From CFX2 sp038251275 (GTDB lineage: Bacteria; Chloroflexota; Anaerolineae; Aggregatilineales; Phototrophicaceae), in the NCBI GenBank assembly GCA_038251275.1, contig JBBSBM010000030.1, positions 8,113 through 72,112 of the forward strand: 64,000 bases of DNA, written 5' to 3'. The number at the start of each line of letters is the position of its first letter. Positions within the stretch are counted from its first letter, which is position 1. Positions 10,113-19,583 of this stretch are shown piece by piece. A program made the position numbers and the translations under genes. The notes under the pieces are model-generated. The model was not told the origin of the DNA. It saw only the letters and a program-made list of their open reading frames with translations, and ran no database searches.

Positions 10113-11698
10113 GGCGTACAGTCGCCACCTAAATCGCCATGAGCGTCACCGTATAAAACCACATCCAAATCGTTAAACTTCTCGGTGGACGCTGCCGTAT
10201 AGTGTCCAGTTAGCCATGTTTCAGAGTCCGCCAATTCAGTACGTCCAACACTGGCATATTGCGCCTTCGCGAAATCGAACACCATCCACCACACTCGCTT
10301 ACCTTGATGAGCCGCCGATTGTACGCAGGCATCCGCCGAGATATTCAGAGCCTTCTGTGTCGGCAAAGCCAACGTGTCATCACTGCTTCCTGCTTTATCG
10401 GCAATGAAATACTGTGGCAAATCCCGTTGATAATAAATCCCCGGTAACGCTGTTAGCTTATTCTGATGAACCACCACATCACCCGCTTGCCAATTTTGGG
10501 CGATGTAATTTTCGGCTGTTTCGAAAGGCGAGTTGGGAAAAGTCGCAATCGTATATTGGTAATATAACCCAATAGCCACCATCACCAAACCCAACATCCC
10601 GATCACACCCACAATGGCCTTTGGCATCCCACTGCGAGTGAACAACCACGCCAGCCCAATATATAACATCAACGCCGAAGGCAGCAGCGACCGTTCAAGG
10701 TAAACAGGTTGCACTTGAGACACAATCCACATCAAAATTGGTGGTGTTGCCGCTAACCACAACACAAATAAAATCGACTTGCGTTGTGATCGGTTTCGTG
10801 GCTGACGGATAAACATCATTACTTGAACGACTAGCAGCAGGATAACAAATAACCCGCCGAAGAACGCAATCATCGAAGCTGGACTTGGGAAATCCAGATT
10901 GACCGAAAGGAATGATCTAATAGTCAATAATGGCGTTGCAATGTTCGGCTTATCCAGCCAGTAATACGAACGCACCTTCTGCAACTGTCCCGGCAAATTC
11001 ACCAACCACGGCAGATAAACTACAACAGCCGCGATTGACCCGACCATCACGCCAATCATCTGCGGTCTTCGCCGTGCCAAAAACGGAACCAGTCCGATTG
11101 CCACCAGATAAAACGCCGCTAACTGCTGCGTATACATCGCCAAACCCGCGAACACTCCGAAGCCCAACCAGTATCGCCATTTTTGCCACAGCGATTTCTG
11201 TGCGGCTTGCGAATTGTCTTCGTGCCACGCTTTGATAAAGCACCAAGTCACTGCCATCAACAACAGTCCAAGCAGCGCATACATCCGAGACTCTTGCGAA
11301 TACTGCACATGAAACGGCGCAATCGCCGTAATCAGCGCGGCGACTAAGCCTGTTTTTTCGTCAAATAAAGTTTTCGCCAGCAAATAAACCAGTGCCGCCG
11401 TAGTAACGCCAAAAATTACGCTCAACAAACGGACGGTAAATGCACTTTCACCGAAAAAGTGCATCCACACATTGAGCGTGCTGTAATACAGAAGAGGGTG
11501 AATATCCGCCGCGCCGCCCGCAACCGGGGTCAAAGTGCCATAGAGCATGGCGCTCAACCCCTTCTCAGCAAATAGGACAGCGAACGCTTCATCGTACCAG
11601 AGCGCCCGCCCGCCCAAATTAATCAGCCGTAAGCCAATCGCCAGCAAGAGGATGAGTGTAAGCGGCAGCCAGCGGTACTTTGCAAATAACGAACTCAT
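10109..11698 (-). CDS. GT39-family (ArnT/PMT-like) glycosyltransferase
   Basis: This is the clearest GT39 protein of the cluster. Starting at ATG 11698 (overlapping the upstream stop as ATGA) it has 529 residues. The motif GGRALWYDEAFAV after helix 1 carries the Asp-Glu of the GT39 active site, and QYSQESRMYAL in a later loop is the classic second motif. About eleven helices precede a periplasmic C-terminal domain. GT39 enzymes move a sugar from a polyprenyl-phosphate carrier onto protein or lipid on the outer face of the membrane. A TTG nine bases upstream is a weaker start. Confidence 0.87.
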   Translation of the reverse strand: MSSLFAKYRWLPLTLILLLAIGLRLINLGGRALWYDEAFAVLFAEKGLSAMLYGTLTPVAGGAADIHPLLYYSTLNVWMHFFGESAFTVRLLSVIFGVTTAALVYLLAKTLFDEKTGLVAALITAIAPFHVQYSQESRMYALLGLLLMAVTWCFIKAWHEDNSQAAQKSLWQKWRYWLGFGVFAGLAMYTQQLAAFYLVAIGLVPFLARRRPQMIGVMVGSIAAVVVYLPWLVNLPGQLQKVRSYYWLDKPNIATPLLTIRSFLSVNLDFPSPASMIAFFGGLFVILLLVVQVMMFIRQPRNRSQRKSILFVLWLAATPPILMWIVSQVQPVYLERSLLPSALMLYIGLAWLFTRSGMPKAIVGVIGMLGLVMVAIGLYYQYTIATFPNSPFETAENYIAQNWQAGDVVVHQNKLTALPGIYYQRDLPQYFIADKAGSSDDTLALPTQKALNISADACVQSAAHQGKRVWWMVFDFAKAQYASVGRTELADSETWLTGHYTAASTEKFNDLDVVLYGDAHGDLGGDCTP

Positions 11699-12114
11699 TG
11701 ATCCCAAACATCGATTTTCTTAACGTTCGCCGCACCCGGGCGTTTGAGGATATAAACGGACATTTCGTTGATGGACTCGAAGCTGATCATTTCCCAGCCT
11801 TCGCGTCCCAGTTGGTTGAGTGCGTAATAAATCGGCTGATCTTTCCATTCCAGTCTATTATCACCGTTGACCTTATATTGAATACCATAAGCCCGTTTGA
11901 CTTCCAGTGCTGCATACTGCCATGCAGATGAATCGCCTTGGCTTGGCGTATCGTTCGTGGATTGCTCAATTTTTATGGGTGAAAGTTCATCCAGTTTTTC
12001 CAACCACTTTTGTGCGGTGGGGTCAGTTTTAACCTTCATCAGCAGCATACGCGCTTTGTCGTACTGCTTTTCAGAGATCAAATCCTTCGCCAATTCCAAT
12101 TCCTGTCGTGCCAT
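11695..12114 (-). CDS. Small soluble protein, DUF4177-like C-terminal half
   Basis: This 139-residue soluble protein sits inside a run of membrane-protein genes. The N-terminal part (1-45) is a short helical hairpin, ELAKDLISEKQYDKARMLL, resembling a single TPR-like unit. The C-terminal part (about 65-125) contains YYALNQLGREGWEMISFES, close to the DUF4177 pattern in which a conserved NxxGxxGW segment follows a short strand. An AGGAG sits about eight bases before the ATG. Overlap with the following GT39 gene suggests co-translation. Function is unknown. Confidence 0.7.
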   Translation of the reverse strand: MARQELELAKDLISEKQYDKARMLLMKVKTDPTAQKWLEKLDELSPIKIEQSTNDTPSQGDSSAWQYAALEVKRAYGIQYKVNGDNRLEWKDQPIYYALNQLGREGWEMISFESINEMSVYILKRPGAANVKKIDVWDQ

Positions 12115-12173
12115 TCGATAAATCTCCTGAACAGATAATGTGATGATGCGTATCAGATTAGATTATCATGAAT

Positions 12174-13445
12174 TCAGGCGACCAGACCTTGACGATCTCG
12201 CGACTGACGCAAAATTCGATACTGTGCCACACAAATGCCTATCAGTATCACAGTACGCGCCAGTACCAACGCCGCAAATGGTGTGACCAGCGTTCCTGTG
12301 ATTTCCCCGCCAGTATCCCCCGTCCGAATAAACAAAAATGGATACTCGGTGAACGTCACTAGACTCAGCAGTACCACAATCAGGACACCATCACGGTTCG
12401 GGAAACACAATAAGATAAACGGAATGATTTGCACCAACCACTGTGGACTCCAACCCTGCGCTTGCAAAAAGAAAATCAGCAGCGAAATCCCAACGAATGC
12501 CACCAATCCTTTTGCATCAAACCGCCGTGTCCGCATAAATACGAACACACCTACCGCTAATGCGGCCCCCAATCGTAACCAGCTGGGAATTTTTGCCGGA
12601 TTACCTAAGGTGATATTTGCCTTTGTCGGATCAAGTCGGTCTTCCAATGGCCCAAAATTTCCCGTCTTATAATTCCCGTCAATCAACGCCCAAACCGTCT
12701 CATAAGACGCTTTCGAAAACTGCGCCGTCAACGAAGGCATGCTCATCGCCGCATTCTGCACGAAGAACAACGCATAAACCACCACGATAATCCCAACCGA
12801 AACAACCGTCGGTACAACCGCCTTTCGCACAGGTCGATAACGCCAAACTGCCCCAAGCAGCACAATCGGCGTAAACTTCACCAGCACACCCAGCGCGATG
12901 CCTAGACCTGCCAATTTGTCGCGCTCTTTCAGCAACCACCACAAACTCAGCAGCATGAAGAACGCCACCACCACCTCGAATGTCCAGAACACAAACACCA
13001 AGGGAGCCAACAGCACCGCATAAATCCACGCTAGCGCCTGCGCGGTATCTTCTGAATAAAGATGTGTCGCGATCTTGCGGATTAGTACCAAGTTACCAAC
13101 ATCAAATAGCATAAAAACAAAGCCCAACAGCATCGAAAATCCCGTATAATTCGGCTGCAACTTGTAAATCAAAACCGAGAAATATGACCATAATGGTGGA
13201 AACTCACTCCACCAATCGCGCATCGGCAATCCGACTTTGTCCGAAAGTGAAGCAATCTGGAAATAAGTCTGGAAATCGCCGCCGGCCGCAATTCCACGCT
13301 CAACCCCTTGCAAGATAAATGGTTGGTAGATCAACAGCAGCAAAACCCTCAAACAGACGAACAGTATCAGCAGCAGTCGGAAATCTGCCAGCAGCGAATG
13401 AAGTTGTAACGGCGCTTGTCCACTGGGCGTTTTTGATTTAGCCAT
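12174..13445 (-). CDS. GT87/GT-C-like membrane protein
   Basis: Starting at ATG 13445 gives 423 residues and an 8-base overlap with the upstream gene. An in-frame ATG at 13538 would add an Arg/Trp-rich stretch inside the neighbour and is less likely. Residues 25-110 include AAGGDFQTYFQIASLSDKVG (loop acidic residue) and WWSEFPPLWSYFSVLIY. Later KERDKLAGLGIALGVLVKF resembles the GT87 helix and loop before KP or KF. About ten membrane segments. It fits the surface-glycan locus; donor sugar unknown. Confidence 0.75.
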   Translation of the reverse strand: MAKSKTPSGQAPLQLHSLLADFRLLLILFVCLRVLLLLIYQPFILQGVERGIAAGGDFQTYFQIASLSDKVGLPMRDWWSEFPPLWSYFSVLIYKLQPNYTGFSMLLGFVFMLFDVGNLVLIRKIATHLYSEDTAQALAWIYAVLLAPLVFVFWTFEVVVAFFMLLSLWWLLKERDKLAGLGIALGVLVKFTPIVLLGAVWRYRPVRKAVVPTVVSVGIIVVVYALFFVQNAAMSMPSLTAQFSKASYETVWALIDGNYKTGNFGPLEDRLDPTKANITLGNPAKIPSWLRLGAALAVGVFVFMRTRRFDAKGLVAFVGISLLIFFLQAQGWSPQWLVQIIPFILLCFPNRDGVLIVVLLSLVTFTEYPFLFIRTGDTGGEITGTLVTPFAALVLARTVILIGICVAQYRILRQSRDRQGLVA

Positions 13446-14913
13446 TCGTCGTCGCCTCACGCACAAACACCACCGCCTGTTTATCCTCGTAATCCAGCTT
13501 CCAACCCTGTGCAGTTCGCAAATTCCGAGCCAAACCACTGTCAGCTTCCATCACCACATAATTAATTTTGAATTTATCCAACGTCGCATCCCATCCCGGT
13601 GCGCCGGATGCCGTTTCTAAATAATCCTTCGACAGAAATGCATCGCCGTACAAATCGGTTCGCCCATCTACAAATACCGGCTTATCGGGTAGCCAATAGA
13701 TGAAATATCCACCCCAGTTATATGTATTGAACATGTTGCCCGACAAGTTCGCGGTCTTCAAATGCTTTGTCACTGCAACTGGCAAATATTCTTTTTGTGC
13801 CTCATCCAACGATTTCTTATCCAGCACCAGCAGCACTTTGCCCAGCGCCGCCAACATAATGACACCGACCAAAATCGCATTCAATCGTGCCATGCGGGGT
13901 GTCGCCCGTTTTACCGGATTAACCACCCAACCACGCTCTCGCAGCACATCATCCAGATAATGTGTCAGCACGGGAGTCGCGACCACAGCAAACACCGAGA
14001 TATTGCGTCCCGCCAGCAACCCCATAAACGCTGTTCCGGTCGTCAATACAAAATCCGTCCAATCCAACCGTTTCTTACTCGCTCCCATCACACCGATGAG
14101 CCCGAGTATCAGAAACACAAACGGCCATGTCTGCCGCTCATGAAAATTGGGCGAGTTCCACTCTTGGATGAAGTTTTGCAGAGCCCCGATGCTCACCGTC
14201 TGGAACGGCACGGTCAGCATTTGTAATCCATACGGATTAATCACCAGCGCTACCACCGAGAGCACCGTCACGATAATCAGCTTGCGAACACCTGCCCACG
14301 GCACAACATATTCGCCTTTTGGATTAAAGATATGACCCAGCACCTCACCCGCAATTGATCCAAAAAGGAATATAAACCCGATAGAAAATCCCGCGTGTAA
14401 ATTCCCCCACAAACACATAATCGGCGGAATCAACCATAATCGGTCAATCTTCTCACGCTTCTGCAAATACAACAGATATAAAATCACCGTGCTTAGAAAA
14501 AACGAGAGCATCTGTGGTCGTGGCGACCAGAAAACGGCTGCTGTCGCCGCTCCCACCACCAGCGCAAACGCCTTCAGATACACATTCCCCGAACTCATGC
14601 GATACACAAACCACATGCCGCCCGTTGCCAACGCCGCCACATAAATCGCCATCCCGAAATTTCCCGCCACCTGCCAAACGGCGTAGAGTATGATCTGCGA
14701 TCCCCAACTATGGTTAATCCATGCCTCGCCCAACTTTGTGAACGAAAACGGATCAACCCGAATCATCCCATTCGCCAGCGTATATTGCCCCGCCCGCAGG
14801 TGCCACCACACATCCGTATCGACCGGAATCCGCGTCGCCAGTGCGAATAGCAGTGCAAACAGGATAATCACGGCAGCCCGTTCAATCGTTAATCGGCGCA
14901 TAAATAGCCTCAA
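13438..14913 (-). CDS. Polytopic membrane protein with WWHLRAGQ loop motif
   Basis: A 491-residue protein with about ten membrane helices. After helix 1 it reads PVDTDVWWHLRAGQYTLANG and then DPFSFTKLGEAWINHSWGSQ, a motif set I recognise from a widespread uncharacterised GT-C-like family found in Chloroflexota and others. The C-terminal soluble part (about 385-491) contains NTYNWGGYFIYWLPDKPVF and VDGRTDLYGD, also typical. It lies in the middle of the GT-C run with a 115-base gap upstream. Catalytic activity is inferred from fold-level similarity only. Confidence 0.75.
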   Translation of the reverse strand: MRLFMRRLTIERAAVIILFALLFALATRIPVDTDVWWHLRAGQYTLANGMIRVDPFSFTKLGEAWINHSWGSQIILYAVWQVAGNFGMAIYVAALATGGMWFVYRMSSGNVYLKAFALVVGAATAAVFWSPRPQMLSFFLSTVILYLLYLQKREKIDRLWLIPPIMCLWGNLHAGFSIGFIFLFGSIAGEVLGHIFNPKGEYVVPWAGVRKLIIVTVLSVVALVINPYGLQMLTVPFQTVSIGALQNFIQEWNSPNFHERQTWPFVFLILGLIGVMGASKKRLDWTDFVLTTGTAFMGLLAGRNISVFAVVATPVLTHYLDDVLRERGWVVNPVKRATPRMARLNAILVGVIMLAALGKVLLVLDKKSLDEAQKEYLPVAVTKHLKTANLSGNMFNTYNWGGYFIYWLPDKPVFVDGRTDLYGDAFLSKDYLETASGAPGWDATLDKFKINYVVMEADSGLARNLRTAQGWKLDYEDKQAVVFVREATTNG

Positions 14914-14965
14914 TAAAATCGCACATCAAAGGATAAAATCCACTTATACAATCGAATCTTGCATC

Positions 14966-14990
14966 TGTAGGGGCGCACGGCTGTGAGCCC
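14966..14990 (+). repeat. Short GTAGGG palindromic repeat, copy 1
   Basis: GTAGGG is followed by the near-complementary arms GGGCGCAC and GTGAGCCC (one mismatch) around GGCT. It lies in the 115-base gap between two membrane-protein genes. Related hairpins occur at 18592, 19491 and 20173. Confidence 0.55.
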
Positions 14991-15028
14991 ATTTATTCAT
15001 CTCTATGTGTTCTTCACGTCTCTGCGGT

Positions 15029-17320
15029 TCAAGTCGTCTTATCCAACAAATACAACAGCACTGGATCTTTCCGATAATTCACCTGTGGCAAATACTGGCG
15101 CTCAATCGTCACCTGCAAGAACTGTGCATAAGCGATATTAATCAGTGTCTCGTCATCTGCCGCCAATGGCTCTTTCACTAACGCGGCTCGTGCAGTCGCC
15201 AACTCATCTTGGATCAATGTCACGTTGCTCATGAATTTCGCCAATCGCGCCTTACCCATGTGCACCCAAGCCTGCTCAACCGGACTAACCATCAACTTTT
15301 CTGCTTGTGCTAATGCGCTTGCTGCCCCGTCCATATCATTTTTAGCCATCGCTAAAATCGCTTGAACCACATAGCTCGGCGCAGAATTTAGCGGCGTTCC
15401 CTTCCAAATGGTTTCAGCCCCTTCGACATCACCATGTTCCACCAGCCAAACAGTATGTGCCGCCACCGTCAATTTTGTCTGGTCCACCGCGTCTGGATTA
15501 GCTTCCGCAAATGGGCTTAACTCAGTATACAAGCTGGCATCGGGATACAGCCTTAAAGCCTCTCGATAAGCCGCGCTTGCAACATCCGACTTGCCCATCG
15601 CACTAGAGTATTGCGCCAACAAAAGCTGAAAATTCCACTCAACCGAATCCAACAGGATTGCCCGCTGAATATCAGTAACTGCTTCGTCCTGTTCACCCAC
15701 TTGCCATTTTAACGCCGCCAGATTAGCCCACGCCACCGCATAACCCGGATCAAGTTGGATAAAACGCTCATAGGCCGCAATTGCCGCCCGTGCCGCATCC
15801 AAATCGCCATTACTGGCAACCATACCGTACAAAAATCCCTGCTGCATATCATAGAGACTCAACTGAGGGTCAGCCGTAATCACCGTATTCATGCGATCTG
15901 CGCCTTGTTGATAATTGCCAGTTTTCCACGCATCGCTCAAAATTGCCACGTAATTCGTATAAATCCCGCTGCTCCAAAAACCTGCAACCAGCAGAACCAC
16001 CCATAATCCGATCATCTCAATCGGATGACCGGTCTTGGCCCATGTTGCGTTTACCAATTCTGGCTGTTTCGGAGCAAGCGCCAGCACCAACGCAATCAAT
16101 CCCGTCAGCGCAATGGCAGGCATCATCGCCGGAACATCGGTTAGTTGATGCACCCCAAACGCTACCACCCCACCAGCAGCCCCCGCCAGTAATAGGCGTT
16201 CTCGCGCCGTCGATAAACGCCAATTCGCTTGAATCGTTCGATAGCCTACAAATAGTGTCACCACTAACGCTGCTAATCCCAACACACCTAACTCTGCCGC
16301 GATGTGCAATGGCGCGTCATGAGCATGGCTGTGCGGCTTATCTGGATTAATTCCCGGCAGACTGACCAAACCGCGACCAAATGTAAATAATCCTTGTCCG
16401 GTCAATGGTTTCTCTTTGAAGAGTTCAATCGCCGCTGTATAGATTTGAGTTCGCGGTCCAGCATCACGACCGGGATTTGAAAATGAGCGTATGAAAATCG
16501 CGGATACTGCGGCTGTCACGATAATTCCAATGATGATCACCGCGACCAAACCACTTTTATTCACTCTAGGTTGCTTTCGCCACCACTCTCTAACAATATC
16601 CCCTGTTACACGCCCATTTCGTGCAGCAGCCATTCCAGCCCACACCACCAAACCAACAGCGATGCCAATCCAAGCACCGCGAGAATCGGTCAGGAACAAT
16701 AGCACCAACTGAATCAGCGTATATATGCCCAACAAAATGCGTGGCGGTCGCTCTCTTGCCCCTATCATTCGCGAGAGGGTTAGCGGAATCAGCACAATCA
16801 AAAAATCACTCAGGAAATTCGGATTACCAAATACGCTTACAGGTCTTGGCGATGCAAGAAATTGTCTCGCCGCCACCATTTGACGAATCCAGCCTTGAAG
16901 CTGAACAAAACCAAACAGGACAATCACAAATCCAGCAATCAATAGTGCATCAATAATGACTTCGCGTCTCACTGCTCGGTTGACAATCAAATCATGCAAC
17001 ACATACCATACGCCAATGTACAGCCCCATATACCATAACCCGATTGCAATTCGTCGCCATACATCCGTATTCGCAATTAATGACACGCCGAAAGCCACAA
17101 CCCACAACAAAAACACAGTATCCAATGACGTGCGATACCACTTCCAACCGCCGCGCCAATGGGCAAACAACCATACAACAACCAGCAGTGCCATCATAAC
17201 CAGCGAAATAGAATCCAGTTTGGGGTCGAGGATTCCATTAAAGGTTGCACCGATCGTAATTCCGAAACTAAGCACGATAGTCAGCACAGCCAGCGCTAAA
17301 AAGTCAGAACGTTTTGCCAA
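15029..17320 (-). CDS. O-antigen ligase/polymerase (Wzy_C) fused to TPR repeats
   Basis: This 763-residue protein has two parts. About 1-440 is a bundle of a dozen or more helices with the O-antigen ligase core: TDSRGAWIGIAVGLV and, in the large loop, GQGLFTFGRGL followed by PHSHAHDAPLHIAAELG, the His-containing motif of WaaL/Wzy proteins. About 465-740 is a helical region with TPR-like pairs (DPGYAVAWANLAALKWQVGE; LRLYPDASLYTEL). The fusion suggests an envelope glycan ligase or polymerase with a protein-binding tail. As the first gene of the minus-strand run, it probably lies close to the operon promoter. Confidence 0.85.
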   Translation of the reverse strand: MAKRSDFLALAVLTIVLSFGITIGATFNGILDPKLDSISLVMMALLVVVWLFAHWRGGWKWYRTSLDTVFLLWVVAFGVSLIANTDVWRRIAIGLWYMGLYIGVWYVLHDLIVNRAVRREVIIDALLIAGFVIVLFGFVQLQGWIRQMVAARQFLASPRPVSVFGNPNFLSDFLIVLIPLTLSRMIGARERPPRILLGIYTLIQLVLLFLTDSRGAWIGIAVGLVVWAGMAAARNGRVTGDIVREWWRKQPRVNKSGLVAVIIIGIIVTAAVSAIFIRSFSNPGRDAGPRTQIYTAAIELFKEKPLTGQGLFTFGRGLVSLPGINPDKPHSHAHDAPLHIAAELGVLGLAALVVTLFVGYRTIQANWRLSTARERLLLAGAAGGVVAFGVHQLTDVPAMMPAIALTGLIALVLALAPKQPELVNATWAKTGHPIEMIGLWVVLLVAGFWSSGIYTNYVAILSDAWKTGNYQQGADRMNTVITADPQLSLYDMQQGFLYGMVASNGDLDAARAAIAAYERFIQLDPGYAVAWANLAALKWQVGEQDEAVTDIQRAILLDSVEWNFQLLLAQYSSAMGKSDVASAAYREALRLYPDASLYTELSPFAEANPDAVDQTKLTVAAHTVWLVEHGDVEGAETIWKGTPLNSAPSYVVQAILAMAKNDMDGAASALAQAEKLMVSPVEQAWVHMGKARLAKFMSNVTLIQDELATARAALVKEPLAADDETLINIAYAQFLQVTIERQYLPQVNYRKDPVLLYLLDKTT

Positions 17321-17378
17321 AAGAGAAACCTTCCCGGTGTATAGTAGAACTCAGGCTCATCTATGAAGGATTGTCGAA

Positions 17379-18503
17379 ATGTCACAAGTCCGTAGGCTGA
17401 TTCGCCCTTGGTTCATTGTTAGTGCCCTCTGTTTAGTCTACGTTGGGTTTGTGATTTTGAGCAATAAGGGTAATCCATTAACCCTCGTCACACTTGGTAC
17501 ACGCTTCAGCCAGCAATCGACTGCTACTCAAGCGGACACAGAAGGTTACGACGGTCAATTTAATTATTACATCGCTCGTGATCCAAATACCGCCGCCCAA
17601 TATCTTGATGTTCCCGCCTACCGCTTCCAACGTATTTTGTTCCCAGCACTCGGAAGATTACTTTCTGTTGGGCAAGCCGATCTCATTCCTTGGGCATTCT
17701 TATTGATAAATATCATCGCCTTAGCGCTCGGAACTGCCTTACTTGAAAATTTACTGATTCAATTTCGCGTCAGTCGCTGGTATGGCCTCACCTATGGCCT
17801 CACCTTAGGCATTTTCGGATCAGTACGGCTCAGCCTTTCCGAACCTTTAGCCTATGCACTCGTACTTGGTAGCATCACACTTGCCCGCAACCGTCAATGG
17901 CTTTGGACAGCACTCATCTTGGCCCTCGCCGCCCTTGCCAAAGAAACCACGCTCATCTTTGCTGGCGCTTATGTCCTCTACTTATTCACCCAACGGGATT
18001 GGAAAAATGGTCTGCTGCTTGGATTTATTTCGGTGCTGCCTTTTGCCATCTGGCAGCTTATTTTGTACAAAATATTAGGCTCATTTGGTGTCGGATCAGG
18101 CGGCGCGCAAGCTACTTCGTTCGAAATGATTCCCCTCATGGGCATTATACGTATCTGGACAGATACACCCGCCGAAGCCCGTGCCAAAATCCTGCTGATC
18201 CTCGCTCCCACGCTGCTCATCTTTGTCATAGCCCCTACCATATGGGCGCTTTGGGTGAGTATTAAGGACATCCGCCGACATAAGTGGTCAGCCGAAATCT
18301 GTCTATTACTCATCAACGCTGCCGTAATGCTCTTCGTTCCTTTTTCAACTTACCGTGAACCCATTGGCATCTTGCGCTTCATCGTCGGCCTTCAAATCAC
18401 TGTCATCCTCTACGCCGCCCAAAACAAACGTTACCGTGCCTTACGCAACAGCACACTTTGGATTGTTACACTCTTTTACGTCGCAACCCTAGTCACTGGA
18501 TAA
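17379..18503 (+). CDS. Polytopic membrane protein of the GYDGQF type (cell-surface glycopolymer family)
   Basis: A 374-residue protein with about nine helices. The first loop has TEGYDGQFNYYIARDP, the signature of a family named after the Azospirillum AZOBR_p60025 protein and linked to cell-surface glycopolymer formation. ALAALAKETTLIF resembles the KE loop of GT-C proteins. It is divergent from the O-antigen ligase gene across a 58-base gap, so the two may share a control region. The family name rests on recall of the motif; the reaction is not established. Confidence 0.72.
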   Translation: MSQVRRLIRPWFIVSALCLVYVGFVILSNKGNPLTLVTLGTRFSQQSTATQADTEGYDGQFNYYIARDPNTAAQYLDVPAYRFQRILFPALGRLLSVGQADLIPWAFLLINIIALALGTALLENLLIQFRVSRWYGLTYGLTLGIFGSVRLSLSEPLAYALVLGSITLARNRQWLWTALILALAALAKETTLIFAGAYVLYLFTQRDWKNGLLLGFISVLPFAIWQLILYKILGSFGVGSGGAQATSFEMIPLMGIIRIWTDTPAEARAKILLILAPTLLIFVIAPTIWALWVSIKDIRRHKWSAEICLLLINAAVMLFVPFSTYREPIGILRFIVGLQITVILYAAQNKRYRALRNSTLWIVTLFYVATLVTG

Positions 18504-18591
18504 TGAATACAATTACGCACCTTCCGCTCCAAACCACATTTGACGACATAGACCTCTTGTTCTATCACACATTAACAAGCAGTCATTAGAT

Positions 18592-18620
18592 TGTAGGGAA
18601 GAGGCGTGCCTCTTCCGCGA
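18592..18620 (+). repeat. Short GTAGGG palindromic repeat, copy 2
   Basis: TGTAGG leads into the perfect arms GGAAGAGGC and GCCTCTTCC separated by GT (18597-18616). The arm sequence differs from the copy at 20173, yet complementarity is complete. It lies in the gap before the AraC-type gene. Confidence 0.65.
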
Positions 18621-18708
18621 AATATATAACATCCAGCACGAACGATAAAATTATCAACGCAAATCGTGAATCAGACTATTTAGTCCTCACTTTACAGGAA
18701 TCACTAGC

Positions 18709-19458
18709 TTGAAGTTAACCTACGAAGAGCGCCTATCGGACTCCCCCTATGTCGAACGAATTTGGCGCACACAGAGCGCCAATAGCATTTTCTTTACTTC
18801 GCTGGCCTTCTGCCATTGGTGCATCGTCTTCTGGAAACAACACGGCAAAAACAATATCGCCATACACGGTCCGGAGACACCTGCGATCTGCGCCGAAGTT
18901 CCTGAATATGCCGACTTTTTGGGCATTGTCTTTAAACACGGCACATTTATGCCGAACTTTCCCGTCAGCCATCTCGTAAATAGCGAAGTAGGCTTGCCTG
19001 AAGCAGGGAGTAAATCCTTCTGGCTAAATGGAAACGCGTGGCAATTTCCTGATTACGATAACATCGACACCTTTGTCAGTCGTCTTGTAAAGAACCAAAT
19101 AGTAGTCCGTGAACCCATTGTTGATGCTGCACTTCGCGGTCAACTCTCCCACTTATCATCCCGTTCCATCCAACGGCGTATCTTGCGCACCACAGGCTTG
19201 ACCTACAACACGATTCGCCAGATCGAACGCGCCCGCCAAGCGACTATTCTGCTCCAAGAAGGCGTGTCCATCCTCGACTCTGTTTTCCAAACAGGCTATG
19301 CCGATCAATCGCATTTGACCCGTTCCTTTAAGCAATTTATTGGACTAACCCCATCTCAGATCATCGATATTAGTAAACGCGAGCAACTGTCGTTTTTATT
19401 CAAGACGACCGAAACCTTGATGAACTATGATGAATACAGTTGCACTACCCACAAATAA
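18709..19458 (+). CDS. AraC-family transcriptional regulator
   Basis: A 249-residue protein, probably starting at TTG 18709 with AGGA about ten bases upstream. The N-terminal part (about 1-130) resembles the DUF6597-type ligand domain of one-domain AraC regulators (SPYVERIWRTQS near the start). The C-terminal AraC HTH pair (about 145-240) includes RSIQRRILRTTGLTYNTIRQ and the second-helix signature GYADQSHLTRSFKQFIGLTPSQ. The next gene downstream is a RibD/DHFR-like reductase 125 bases away, a possible target. Both are bordered by short palindromic repeats, hinting at an accessory patch. Confidence 0.88.
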   Translation: MKLTYEERLSDSPYVERIWRTQSANSIFFTSLAFCHWCIVFWKQHGKNNIAIHGPETPAICAEVPEYADFLGIVFKHGTFMPNFPVSHLVNSEVGLPEAGSKSFWLNGNAWQFPDYDNIDTFVSRLVKNQIVVREPIVDAALRGQLSHLSSRSIQRRILRTTGLTYNTIRQIERARQATILLQEGVSILDSVFQTGYADQSHLTRSFKQFIGLTPSQIIDISKREQLSFLFKTTETLMNYDEYSCTTHK

Positions 19459-19490
19459 GTTGCTAATGCCCAAGACGTATAATCGCATTT

Positions 19491-19517
19491 TTGTAGGAAC
19501 GTAGCGTGCTGCATCTG
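19491..19517 (+). repeat. Short GTAGG palindromic repeat, copy 3 (decayed)
   Basis: TTGTAGGAACGTAGC, GT, GCTGCATC: the same layout as copies 2 and 4, but the arms pair only in part. It lies between the AraC-type gene and the reductase gene. Confidence 0.45.
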
Positions 19518-19583
19518 AAATTCATGACCAGATAACTTGCGAGACAAAGCAATTATAGATATATAGAATCACGAGGAAAAACG

